A stretch of 18,795 nucleotides of DNA from an uncultured Clostridia bacterium (lineage in GTDB: Bacteria; Bacillota; Clostridia; TANB77; CAG-508). Below, one piece after another: positions 7,382-15,168 of the stretch. Position 1 is the first letter of the stretch. Each line of letters opens with the position of its first letter. A model generated the notes under the pieces. The model ran no database searches, had not been told where the DNA came from, and saw only the letters and a program-made list of their open reading frames with translations. The translations under genes were made by a program, and so were the position numbers. The DNA lies in assembly GCA_934154445.1 (NCBI GenBank), contig CAKPGC010000018.1, positions 1 to 18,795 of the forward strand, read 5' to 3'.

Positions 7382-7861
7382 TTATACCTCCCCTAATTCC
7401 ATCTTCAATTTTTCCCTTGATCTTGCCAATCGTTTTCTGATTGCAGTTTCTGATGACTTTAACATCTTTGCAACTTCCCGAACTGAATAACCTTCAATAT
7501 AATACTGTTGAACACAGATTCTATCCTTTTCTTTCAGCTTCATAATTGCTTCATATAAATCGGAATACTCTGAAATGTCTGAATCATCCGAGACTACATT
7601 GTGACTTTCCTCGTAATCATCAAGAGAAACCACCTTTTTATCTTTTCTAATTATTTGGTAGCACTCATTAATCAAAATTCGGGTTAACCATGTTTTTGCA
7701 TAATTCTCATTTCTTAGGGTATGCCTCTTTGAAAATGAGGTAACAATCATATTCGATATCGCATCCGCACAATCATCATCGTTATATAATATAGTTTTTG
7801 AAACCCGATAAAACATTTCCTGATTCTCTATAATAAGTTCTCCCAATGCTTCCTTATTCAC
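7382..7861 (-). CDS. ECF-type RNA polymerase sigma factor
   Basis: A 159-residue sigma-70 family protein of the extracytoplasmic-function group, which directs RNA polymerase to a small stress regulon. Region 2 covers about residues 8-75 (ETILYNDDDCADAI-like acidic helix, then YAKTWLTRILINECYQIIRK). An acidic linker follows, then region 4 at about 105-155 (LKEKDRICVQQYYIEGYSVREVA is the first half, with a helix-turn-helix ending in RKRLARSREKLK). The start is GTG at 7861, with GAGG seven bases upstream. The length is typical. It heads a two-gene operon with its presumed anti-sigma factor. Such sigma factors usually activate their own promoter, but I could not identify a clear ECF-type -35/-10 pair upstream. 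Confidence 0.9.
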   Translation of the reverse strand: MNKEALGELIIENQEMFYRVSKTILYNDDDCADAISNMIVTSFSKRHTLRNENYAKTWLTRILINECYQIIRKDKKVVSLDDYEESHNVVSDDSDISEYSDLYEAIMKLKEKDRICVQQYYIEGYSVREVAKMLKSSETAIRKRLARSREKLKMELGEV

Positions 7862-7885
7862 AGCCTCACCTCTTTTTCTGTATTT

Positions 7886-7902
7886 TTATATGCTGCATAT
7901 AA
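7886..7902. promoter_or_regulatory. 17-bp palindrome in the sigma-factor promoter region
   Basis: TTATATGCTGCATATAA is a perfect dyad with 8-bp arms around one central base, 25-41 nt before the sigma GTG. On the minus strand TTGTAT (7915-7910) is followed at 17-19 bases by CATATA/TATAAA overlapping the palindrome, so the dyad may cover a -10 element and act as an operator. The binding protein is unknown. Confidence 0.4.
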
Positions 7903-8182
7903 CTATTAGATACAATAGCCCTGTATAATATCCCATAATTTTTCCTTCGTTTAATAAAATTCTGATTCTTTCATCCTTGCATTCCGATTCAATAAATACT
8001 TGTACTACATCATGATTTATATTATTGCGAATCTAATCGGAAGACTACTCCCGCACCTTCTCTTCTCGGAACCAGTCCTTTATAAACAAATACTCATGCT
8101 CCAATCTCTACTTTCTGACTGTCTTCTTTAGAAGCATCCATCTATCACTTTAAAATCCCTACATAAAATTTGTCAAATATAC
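7903..8182. other. Gene-poor spacer between the sigma gene and the tuf terminator
   Basis: No convincing gene lies here. On the minus strand TTGACA (8176-8171) is a perfect -35, but the best -10 at 17 bases (TTAAAG) is poor. Between about 8022 and 8130 two overlapping minus frames both read as protein-like short peptides (YKGLVPRREGAGVVFRLDSQ ending at 8022, and EHEYLFIKDWFREEKVRE in another frame). This could be a decayed gene or an interspersed repeat; I cannot name it. Confidence 0.35.
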
Positions 8183-8219
8183 AAAAAGGCTCAACCCCTT
8201 GTAAACAAAGGGCTGAGCC
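8183..8219 (-). terminator. Strong intrinsic terminator of tuf
   Basis: On the minus strand GGCTCA pairs with TGAGCC at the base, a GCCC/GGGG-type inner stem follows with one mismatch, and the hairpin ends in TTTTTG. It lies 34 nt after the tuf-tail stop codon, the expected place for the tuf terminator, and it insulates the sigma operon from transcription arriving from the Wadjet side. Confidence 0.85.
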
Positions 8220-8252
8220 AATAAAGTCAATTGATACTCAAACAGTATTTAA

Positions 8253-8366
8253 TTACTCAATGATTGAAGCAACACGACCAGAACCAACTGTACGTCCACC
8301 TTCACGGTCTGATTTGGTCGTGTTAAGAAACTTATATGTTACGGTTTTTGCCGTTTCGTGACTCAT
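8253..8366 (-). pseudogene. tuf: tuf 3' remnant: last 17 codons of EF-Tu fused to a foreign 20-residue leader
   Basis: Codons 21-37 of this 37-codon frame encode REGGRTVGSGRVASIIE, the extreme C-terminus of elongation factor Tu, followed by its TAA (8253-8255) and a tuf-style terminator. The roughly 375 preceding EF-Tu residues are absent. Instead the frame continues in phase into unrelated sequence (MSHETAKTVTYKFLNTTKSD) with an ATG at 8364-8366 and no good ribosome binding site. The junction is at about 8306/8307. A perfect 10-bp inverted repeat has one arm inside the tuf part and one just outside it. The best explanation is a recombination scar or an attachment site of an element that integrates in the 3' end of tuf; an intact tuf would be expected at the other end of the island. 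It may be annotated elsewhere as a tiny hypothetical protein. Confidence 0.8.
8271..8324. repeat. Perfect 10-bp inverted repeat spanning the tuf fusion point
   Basis: AACACGACCA (8271-8280) and TGGTCGTGTT (8315-8324) are exact reverse complements separated by 34 bases. The first arm encodes the Gly-Arg-Val of the EF-Tu tail; the second lies in the foreign leader, about 9-18 bases beyond the junction. Paired arms around a breakpoint are the layout expected of a site-specific recombinase core site. Confidence 0.6.
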
Positions 8367-8628
8367 TTTATGAGTATTTTACCTATTATTTTATCTTTTT
8401 CCGGGGGAAATGTTGCAGATTCGTATCACGAAAATCATCATTTTCCGTCCACCTATGTACTAATATAACACAGGCAAAAAAAGATGTAAATTGGAAATTA
8501 TGCCAATATTGCATTCTGTGATACGAATTTCTTGGGTTGTGATGCCGGTTTGATACCAATAAGCATTATCGTCTTATCAATACGCTATTTCCTCGTAATC
8601 CCGTCATGTTCATACAAAATTAAGACAC
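8367..8628. other. Spacer between jetD and the tuf remnant
   Basis: No gene is supported here. It contains a perfect 11-bp inverted repeat (8419-8429 and 8518-8528) and several short dyads such as GAAAAT/ATTTTC (8430-8445) and TTGG/CCAA (8491-8506). No clear intrinsic terminator follows the jetD stop; transcription may end at the tuf terminator further on. Confidence 0.5.
8419..8528. repeat. Perfect 11-bp inverted repeat with an 88-bp interior
   Basis: ATTCGTATCAC (8419-8429) and GTGATACGAAT (8518-8528) are exact reverse complements. No flanking target-site duplication is visible, so it is not clearly a miniature transposable element. Possible roles are a paired binding site or a long-range RNA stem downstream of jetD. 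Confidence 0.5.
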
Positions 8629-9978
8629 TTACTTAAAACTATGACAAATATCATCAAGTAATTCTTTCAACAGATTCTCTTGATAAGCTGCTCGCTTTTT
8701 TTCTTTCACATTTTCTGCAGTCTTTTTCAACAACGGATGCTGGATATTCTCCAATTTTACTAATCCGTTATTATCAATGTACTCTTTCGAAATGCTTATA
8801 TCATAATCTTCCGGTGACATACGCCATATATGAATTCCATTTCCAAACTTCTGCCATAATCGATCTGCTATTCTTATTCCATCCGGATCAATATCCCCAC
8901 TATAATAAATTTCAGATCCACTGTTAAGAATGAGTGGCACCAGTTCCAGTGCTACCGTACGAAATTGTCCCGATGTACAAAGTAATGTCAAATTTTTATT
9001 ATTAGGTTTATTTACACTGACAGGTCTTTTCTTTATCTCCTCCTCTGCATGTTCCAACAGATAGCAAAAAACCATCTCATTCTCAACTACATACACCTCA
9101 TCCCCCTCTGTCACAGCTCCGATAATTCCTTTTAGATTTTCCATAGTAATAACATAGGGTTCATGTAGTCTGCAAAATGCCTCATATGCCGGATGCCAAC
9201 CTTCCTTAGTCTGAAGATGCAACCCATATGCATGCAAAATCGAAGAAACATTATCGGGTACAATTCCCACTTCGAGCAACAATTCACGCCACTGATGTGC
9301 ATTCTTAGGTAATTCCGATTTTTTCCAAAAACAAATTGCGTGTTGTAAAAGTTGTCCAGGAGTAGAACCACGATCAAAGTAATGCGGATTTCCAGATATC
9401 TTTGCAGCTAATATTGATAATGGTAACTCGACATCTCTCTCCTTTGTATTCTCCAATTGCACGAGTGCATTTCCCACATTTTTTGCTAATATTGCTGCTT
9501 TATGGTTGTCTTTTTTATATTCCCTCACCAACTGCTGATAGCCATATTTTTTATCTGAAAGCATCCCTTGAACCCATAAAATTGCAACTGACTCACCATC
9601 TATGCTATGAATCAAATTATCAGATAGTCCTTGAAAGAAAGCTCTTTTCTGTTCCTCCTGCGCCTTTTTCTCTCCCTGATTGGTATACATAGGTTCATCA
9701 AAATATGCTTCCAATACTTTTTTCATATCTATCGGAGCAAAACACGTCTTCTGCAATCCCTGTTCAAATTTGTTAAAATCAAAGTGGATATCCTTATCCT
9801 GAAAATTTTTACCAAGAATTCCCCCTATCGCTCGACGTTCTTCGCCATTTGTATTACTTAATGTGATACTTCCACCTACTCTCCCGAGGGATTTCCATTT
9901 TTCTCGACATGCCTCCATACACCTATGATATTCTTTCTTACTCTTAAAATAGTTTGCACACTCTGTATTATTGCTCAT
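8629..9978 (-). CDS. jetD: Wadjet protein JetD: TOPRIM-type nuclease subunit (DUF3323-DUF2399)
   Basis: The nuclease of the Wadjet complex (MksG-like), which cuts circular plasmid DNA recognised by the SMC complex. From the ATG at 9978 it has 449 residues. The N-terminal half resembles DUF3323 (SLGRVGGSITLSN near 30-42). The C-terminal half is DUF2399/TOPRIM: a conserved Glu in VVENE (297-301), LLCTSGQ (332-338), and the acidic cluster SGDIDPDGIRIA (360-371), where the Asp residues coordinate the metal. I prefer the ATG at 9978 to the one at 9999 because AAAGGA sits six to seven bases before it; this leaves an 11-nt overlap with jetC. It is the last gene of the operon. All expected catalytic residues are present, so it should be active. 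Confidence 0.9.
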   Translation of the reverse strand: MSNNTECANYFKSKKEYHRCMEACREKWKSLGRVGGSITLSNTNGEERRAIGGILGKNFQDKDIHFDFNKFEQGLQKTCFAPIDMKKVLEAYFDEPMYTNQGEKKAQEEQKRAFFQGLSDNLIHSIDGESVAILWVQGMLSDKKYGYQQLVREYKKDNHKAAILAKNVGNALVQLENTKERDVELPLSILAAKISGNPHYFDRGSTPGQLLQHAICFWKKSELPKNAHQWRELLLEVGIVPDNVSSILHAYGLHLQTKEGWHPAYEAFCRLHEPYVITMENLKGIIGAVTEGDEVYVVENEMVFCYLLEHAEEEIKKRPVSVNKPNNKNLTLLCTSGQFRTVALELVPLILNSGSEIYYSGDIDPDGIRIADRLWQKFGNGIHIWRMSPEDYDISISKEYIDNNGLVKLENIQHPLLKKTAENVKEKKRAAYQENLLKELLDDICHSFK

Positions 9979-12900
9979 CCAGTATCCTTTCTTGTCCATT
10001 CCATGTATAACGAATTACGGAAACAGTTTGAGAATTCTGTGGTCTTTGCAATTCAGCAATCCTAAGTCCCTTTACAGTTTCAAAACATCCCCATAATGCC
10101 TGTGAATTCATAATATAATCAAAATCCAGCTTATGAACAAGTTCAAACATACTACTGATATTTTTATCATCCACTCCTGCAAAAGCTTCATCCAACGCAA
10201 TCAAACGAGGATGATCTTTGTTTTCGGCTTTTTGATACTGCGCGTTGACTGCTGCAAACAACGGAACATACATCGCCATTGCCTTTTCACCACCACTAAA
10301 TCGATTAAAAGCCGCATTAGTCAATGGTTTTCTCGCTTCCCCTCCATGTCGGAAATACATTTGGAATTCAAACCACTTGCGATAATCCAATGCGTCTCTT
10401 ACCATATCCATATAATTAATCACACTGCCATTTCCCTCAAGTTTTTGTTTTTCTGTATGAATTTTACTTCGAAAATGCGCTGCAACCTTCTCAATATCCT
10501 CCATCGTGAGAAGTGATCGATCCCGGAGTAAAATCTGTTCCAGCTCAACTGTATCGAGTTCTGTATCATTCTCTGCTTTGCGAGGCTTCCATTCCAACGA
10601 AAAACTCAACCCCATAGAAGTATCCATCTCTTTCATAAGCTTTGACATATCCCAAACCCATTTTCTGCTCTCTTCAATTCGATCTGTTAACTGTTGACTG
10701 ATAGTCTGAGATAAAATATCCTCAAACAATTCACGGTCTTTTTTCTGAATCAGCAATTCCGTTTCTTCAATTGCTGATTTTAAGATTCCATAAAATTCCT
10801 CCAAATAAACCTTTTTTCCATTCCAGATTGATACAACTTGTACACGTTTTCGGAGCATATTGGTCATCTCTGTTTCTATTGATGTGTCATCTACTGTTCC
10901 AAAGCACTCTTCCAAAGATGTACCATAGTTTGTTAAACTTCCATTATGCTTCTGATATACTTGATATAACGCATTCAACATATCCGAAGATTCTCTGTTT
11001 TTATCATTTTCCCGAATGACACCCACTGCTTCTTTAGCACATTCGAAAAGTGTACGGTTTCCTTGCTCAACAACAAGTTTCAGAGAAAGTTCCTCCTCAA
11101 AATACTTCCTAAGAAAGGTTTCTTCTGCGATTGCTTGTTTAAGTTTTTCCGTCTGCTTCGGTTCCAATTCGAGTAACCCTCGAATTCTTTCATCCAAATG
11201 AGCCAAATCCTCTTTTACATCATCATACTCTTTATTCAAACATTCAAGCTCCGTATTCAGCTCTTTTAACCTATTTGCTCTCTCAATATTTTCCGGTCTG
11301 TTAAGATAATCCTCAAACTGCTGGATCTGAACATTGCATACTTTTACATGAGTACTACAGTTTCGTTTCTCTACAAAAGCATCATCCATCGCCTGTTCTG
11401 CCATGGCTATCTGTTCCTCAGTATGTCCGCAACCCATGTGTTCTGTTCCAAGCTGCACTAAGTTTCCCCGTACATTCTGCCAGATTCGCTTATACTCTTC
11501 AAGTGCATCTCCTACCTCATCATAAGATTCTCCCGTCCGCGCGTATGGAAATCTTTTACACTGTTTCAACATTATCTGATATTGTTCATTTTTCTGCTGA
11601 GCAAAATTCCGTTCCTTTATTTCCTCCTGATTATGCTGTTCACACATTCTCTGTAATGCCAAATTACAATCTTTCTCTTTTGCTAATGCATCATTAATAG
11701 TAGCAAATCCCGGCAAATCCTGATACTCCTCCTGCAAAGTAACAAGGCACTGCTTAATCTTATCAAGCTCTTCATTGATATCTTCCACATTTTTCCTATA
11801 TTCCCGAAGCTGTCCCTGTAACAACTGAAGCTTTTCTTCTTTTCGTTTCTTTCTTGCAAGCAGACCGACAAACTCCGCTTCACCTGTCTTATCTGCCCTT
11901 CCGGCTAAAATACCTTGACGGAAACTTCCATCCTCTCCAAGAAAGATGCCTTGTCCACAACCCTTCTTTTCAAAAATATTACTTAATATACGTTCAACCA
12001 TTTCCCGGTGTCCATTTCCTAACGTTTCACTTACTACCAACCCCGAAAAATGCGAATTTCCTTTTTTCTCTACATATAAAACCGTATCCAAAAATTGTGG
12101 ACATGACCTCTGAATTTTCTCAAAATCTTGCTGAGAAACTATTAAAGCATCCATAATTCCCATTTTCTGCAACTGCGCCTCTAACCTTGCACATGCAACG
12201 GAATTCAGTTCATCTGCAAATTCCACAGTTTTGTAAAACGGAATCGCTATAATGCCTGCTTCCTGCAAAGCAGCTCGTGTTTTCCTTGTACTTTCCGCTC
12301 TCTCCGGCTCCAATTCCTCTTGATTTTGAAGCTGACGCAATTCCTCCTTTGTTTTCATCAAAATCTCGTTTTGATGATTTAATTCATACTCGCTATCACT
12401 TCTTGCATCTGTCAGTATCTGACGCTGTCTTTCATAATCTGTCCGCAGCAATTCCTGTACCACGCCTGCATCTTCAACGGATTGATACTGTCTGATTTTC
12501 TCTTCGACTACATTCAATAATCCTTCTTCCGGATTCCATTGTTTGGAAATCTTCTTTGCATTAAAAAGCTTTACAATCCATTGATCAATCGAATTGATTA
12601 CATTTCCCTGTGCAATGTCCAAGTCTTGCTCACATAAACTTCTATGTTGTCTAAGCTGATCTAATCTGCATTCGATTTCATCATACTGTTTAGCAATCTC
12701 TTCGTACCGCCTAATTGCTTTTTTGCACTCCTCAATCAGTTTTCTATATGTATCCAAACCATTAACAATCTCATCTGTTCCTTCATATTGTTCCAATTCA
12801 ATCAATTTAATTGCCATTTGATGCTGATTCCACTGTAAGATTTCCTGTTGTTCCTCCAATTCACGCTTTTCATCCAATAATTCCTGTTGTTTTGATTCCA

Positions 12901-14035
12901 AACGATTTTGTATTTCTTTCAGTTTTCTTTCTCCAGCAAATATACGTTCTCTGCTTTCCTCTATCTTTTTATCCCATTTTCTTTCTTGAGTTTCATACTC
13001 CTGTTTGTTTTTCCTTGCCTCTTCAAGCTTACGATCTACCCCCTCTAAGTCCGGATCCAAAAGCCCTACTCTTTCACTCTCAACCAATTTTCTGCTTTCT
13101 TTCAATTCCTCTAATTGGACACTTTTGTTCTGTTGCTCATTCTCTGCATCCAAGCGTTTCTGTTTCTGTGTATCCAGCAGACTCTGATCCGTTTCAACTT
13201 CTTTCTTTTTTGCAAGATAAGCCTGCGCTTTTTTTGCAATCATATACTGATTATAACGTATGTATTCATTTCGAATCGCCTTGACATCCGTATATGCACG
13301 TTTAAGCATATCCAGACTATCCTGGATCTCATCCATTTTCTCCATTGCATCAACCATCACACGTAAATCTTCGTCCGTAAGTGTCTGCAAAGAATCATTG
13401 AGAATATCATATACTTTTGTTGGCTTAAACTCTTTGGATAACTTCGGAGCACGTACTTTAACAAGTAACTTTATAAACTGCTCATATTGCTCCGCCTTAC
13501 GAAAACCGAAAATATGTTGATTGACATATTTTTTATATTCACTCTGACTATCCGTAAAGATATTATCCTCTCCGAGTTGTGTCTTCATTTCTCTTTTATC
13601 ATAGGGAATTCTCGTAGTTCCAACTTCCTTATATAACCATATGTCATAACCAATTCTGCGATCATCCAAAATAATAAAGCCCCAAAAATCCATTGGCTTT
13701 CCGCGTTTTGCTCGTTGTCCAATTCCAATTGTTCGGTATTCGGCAGTATCCTCTTTTCTAAACTCCAAAAAAAGATAGCCTGTAGACTCGTCCTTTCCTT
13801 CTTCACCCAAGAAATAATATTCCATTCTACGATCACTTGAACCAAATGGATCCAAACGGCTCGGTGTACGATCCCCATCCAGTACAAACGGAATAAAGCT
13901 CTGTGTAGTAATTGACTTACCGGAACCATTTTGACCTCTGAGAAGGAGCTTTCCATCCACAAATTCAAAATCTTCTTCATCATATAGCCAAAAATTTACA
14001 AATCCTATTCGATTCATTTTCCATCGTTTTGTCAA
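9968..14035 (-). CDS. jetC: Wadjet protein JetC: SMC-like ATPase (TIGR02680 type)
   Basis: The motor of the Wadjet complex (MksB-like), thought to extrude DNA loops and sense plasmid size. It has 1355 residues. A Walker A, GQNGSGKS, lies at 34-41 after the N-terminal strand NFWLYDEEDF. Long coiled coils occupy about 270-480 and 730-1100, flanking a hinge-like region. The ABC signature FSGGEK is at 1246-1251 and the Walker B LIALDEAF at about 1278-1285, with the catalytic Glu at 1283. The start is TTG at 14035: its TTGA overlaps the jetB stop, GGAGG lies about nine bases upstream, and the downstream ATG (residue 7) would remove the conserved RW near the N-terminus. The length and both ATPase halves are intact. 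Comparison with Lamassu or SbcC proteins was considered, but the neighbours settle the identity. Confidence 0.93.
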   Translation of the reverse strand: MTKRWKMNRIGFVNFWLYDEEDFEFVDGKLLLRGQNGSGKSITTQSFIPFVLDGDRTPSRLDPFGSSDRRMEYYFLGEEGKDESTGYLFLEFRKEDTAEYRTIGIGQRAKRGKPMDFWGFIILDDRRIGYDIWLYKEVGTTRIPYDKREMKTQLGEDNIFTDSQSEYKKYVNQHIFGFRKAEQYEQFIKLLVKVRAPKLSKEFKPTKVYDILNDSLQTLTDEDLRVMVDAMEKMDEIQDSLDMLKRAYTDVKAIRNEYIRYNQYMIAKKAQAYLAKKKEVETDQSLLDTQKQKRLDAENEQQNKSVQLEELKESRKLVESERVGLLDPDLEGVDRKLEEARKNKQEYETQERKWDKKIEESRERIFAGERKLKEIQNRLESKQQELLDEKRELEEQQEILQWNQHQMAIKLIELEQYEGTDEIVNGLDTYRKLIEECKKAIRRYEEIAKQYDEIECRLDQLRQHRSLCEQDLDIAQGNVINSIDQWIVKLFNAKKISKQWNPEEGLLNVVEEKIRQYQSVEDAGVVQELLRTDYERQRQILTDARSDSEYELNHQNEILMKTKEELRQLQNQEELEPERAESTRKTRAALQEAGIIAIPFYKTVEFADELNSVACARLEAQLQKMGIMDALIVSQQDFEKIQRSCPQFLDTVLYVEKKGNSHFSGLVVSETLGNGHREMVERILSNIFEKKGCGQGIFLGEDGSFRQGILAGRADKTGEAEFVGLLARKKRKEEKLQLLQGQLREYRKNVEDINEELDKIKQCLVTLQEEYQDLPGFATINDALAKEKDCNLALQRMCEQHNQEEIKERNFAQQKNEQYQIMLKQCKRFPYARTGESYDEVGDALEEYKRIWQNVRGNLVQLGTEHMGCGHTEEQIAMAEQAMDDAFVEKRNCSTHVKVCNVQIQQFEDYLNRPENIERANRLKELNTELECLNKEYDDVKEDLAHLDERIRGLLELEPKQTEKLKQAIAEETFLRKYFEEELSLKLVVEQGNRTLFECAKEAVGVIRENDKNRESSDMLNALYQVYQKHNGSLTNYGTSLEECFGTVDDTSIETEMTNMLRKRVQVVSIWNGKKVYLEEFYGILKSAIEETELLIQKKDRELFEDILSQTISQQLTDRIEESRKWVWDMSKLMKEMDTSMGLSFSLEWKPRKAENDTELDTVELEQILLRDRSLLTMEDIEKVAAHFRSKIHTEKQKLEGNGSVINYMDMVRDALDYRKWFEFQMYFRHGGEARKPLTNAAFNRFSGGEKAMAMYVPLFAAVNAQYQKAENKDHPRLIALDEAFAGVDDKNISSMFELVHKLDFDYIMNSQALWGCFETVKGLRIAELQRPQNSQTVSVIRYTWNGQERILDEQ

Positions 14036-15168
14036 TTCTTTGTACCTCCCTCAAAATCTTTCGGATAAATGCCCTTCATCCTTCCAACCGCCGGTAAGAT
14101 TGTAATTTCATCTCCATCATATGCAAGCATCATCCAGTGCTCCATATACTCCAGAATTGTCTCCAACAGTTTCTTCTCATCCATTTCCCGGAATTCCTTG
14201 CTCCATGCATCATTCCATTGATTGCGACAATCAAAAACTATTTCAGCAAATTCGTTTCTTGAAAGATATATACACTCATTTTCTTTCTTCTGTAATTTTC
14301 CATCATAAAGTTTTTTCTGAAGCTTTGCACACAAAAGCAATACAACCTCCGGAAGCATAGCATCTCTTGGATGTACCATTCCGTAACAATCATCCACTTC
14401 TAATGTTAAAAACGCTGCATTTTTATAGATATCCAATTTTCCACCCAAATTATCACTCAAATATTTTGAAACCCATTGCCGCTGATTTTTTAAATAGAGT
14501 GCATCTGCGTCCTCATTTTCTTCCCAATAATATGCCGGACAAACCGCCAATTGTCTATACACGCGATTAATCCGCAGAGTTCCGCGGTCTTCGTTTAATT
14601 CCTCAAAGTCAATTTTCTCGAAATCTCTCCATGATTTATATGAAGAAATATCAGTAGTAAAACTGGTTGCAAAATATTTGGAATATCCCGTATTTTCATA
14701 CAAAACTTCCTGCCCTTTCTCTCGACCAAACGCTTCGCTACTTCCCTCATATACACGTAGCATCTGTAGTCTCTCCATATATTGCATGACACAAACTAAA
14801 GATTTCCTCTGCGTAAATGAAGTCCAGTCAATCTCCATATAAGTCTTTAGCTGCGTTTCAACATAATCAATCAATTCTGATAAGAGAAATTGCTCCTGTT
14901 CTTCCTTATCCTCAAGATACATTAATACAACACACAAAATACAGTAATCCCTAATATCCGTAAAATCTTCTATTCCCATGAAACTCTGTGCATGCGCCGG
15001 CTTTTTTTCCAACTTTAATAGATTCTCTGTATGAATCAATTTCCATCCCAATTGTTCACGAATAAACTTCTGGAAATTAGAAATGTCTCGTTTTACCTTA
15101 TAATAAGTTTCCTTATCACGGTCTTTACAAATCCAAAAATTTTCTAATAATGTTCTTGCTTCATTCAT
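14032..15168 (-). CDS. jetB: Wadjet protein JetB (DUF2398, MksE/kleisin-associated type)
   Basis: A 378-residue protein corresponding to the KITE-like subunit (MksE role) that bridges the SMC heads and the JetA kleisin. The N-terminal part fits DUF2398: ARTLLENFWICKDRDKETYY (4-23), then IREQLGWKLIHTENLLKLEK, then DYCILCVVLMYLEDKEEQ. It is rich in winged-helix-like helical segments and has no membrane segment. The ATG overlaps the jetA stop in an ATGA, with AAGGA six bases upstream, and its own stop overlaps the jetC TTG, so it is translationally coupled on both sides. Assignment rests mostly on family pattern and on operon position between jetA and jetC. Confidence 0.88.
   Translation of the reverse strand: MNEARTLLENFWICKDRDKETYYKVKRDISNFQKFIREQLGWKLIHTENLLKLEKKPAHAQSFMGIEDFTDIRDYCILCVVLMYLEDKEEQEQFLLSELIDYVETQLKTYMEIDWTSFTQRKSLVCVMQYMERLQMLRVYEGSSEAFGREKGQEVLYENTGYSKYFATSFTTDISSYKSWRDFEKIDFEELNEDRGTLRINRVYRQLAVCPAYYWEENEDADALYLKNQRQWVSKYLSDNLGGKLDIYKNAAFLTLEVDDCYGMVHPRDAMLPEVVLLLCAKLQKKLYDGKLQKKENECIYLSRNEFAEIVFDCRNQWNDAWSKEFREMDEKKLLETILEYMEHWMMLAYDGDEITILPAVGRMKGIYPKDFEGGTKN

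Noticed and set aside
8148..8176. TTGACA as a promoter for the sigma operon
   Set aside because: The -35 is perfect, but the hexamer at 17 bases (TTAAAG) is a poor -10 and the leader would be nearly 300 nt; not strong enough to annotate.
8336..8521. A 61-codon plus-strand frame after the tuf remnant
   Set aside because: No ribosome binding site or recognisable content; it overlaps the tuf-tail fusion and the inverted repeat.
12811..13284. A 157-codon plus-strand frame, very rich in Phe, Pro, Leu and Ser
   Set aside because: It is the mirror of the Glu/Lys-rich coiled coil of JetC, not a membrane protein gene.
9968..14035. JetC as a Lamassu- or SbcC-type ATPase
   Set aside because: The flanking DUF2397, DUF2398 and DUF2399 proteins and operon order are specific to Wadjet.
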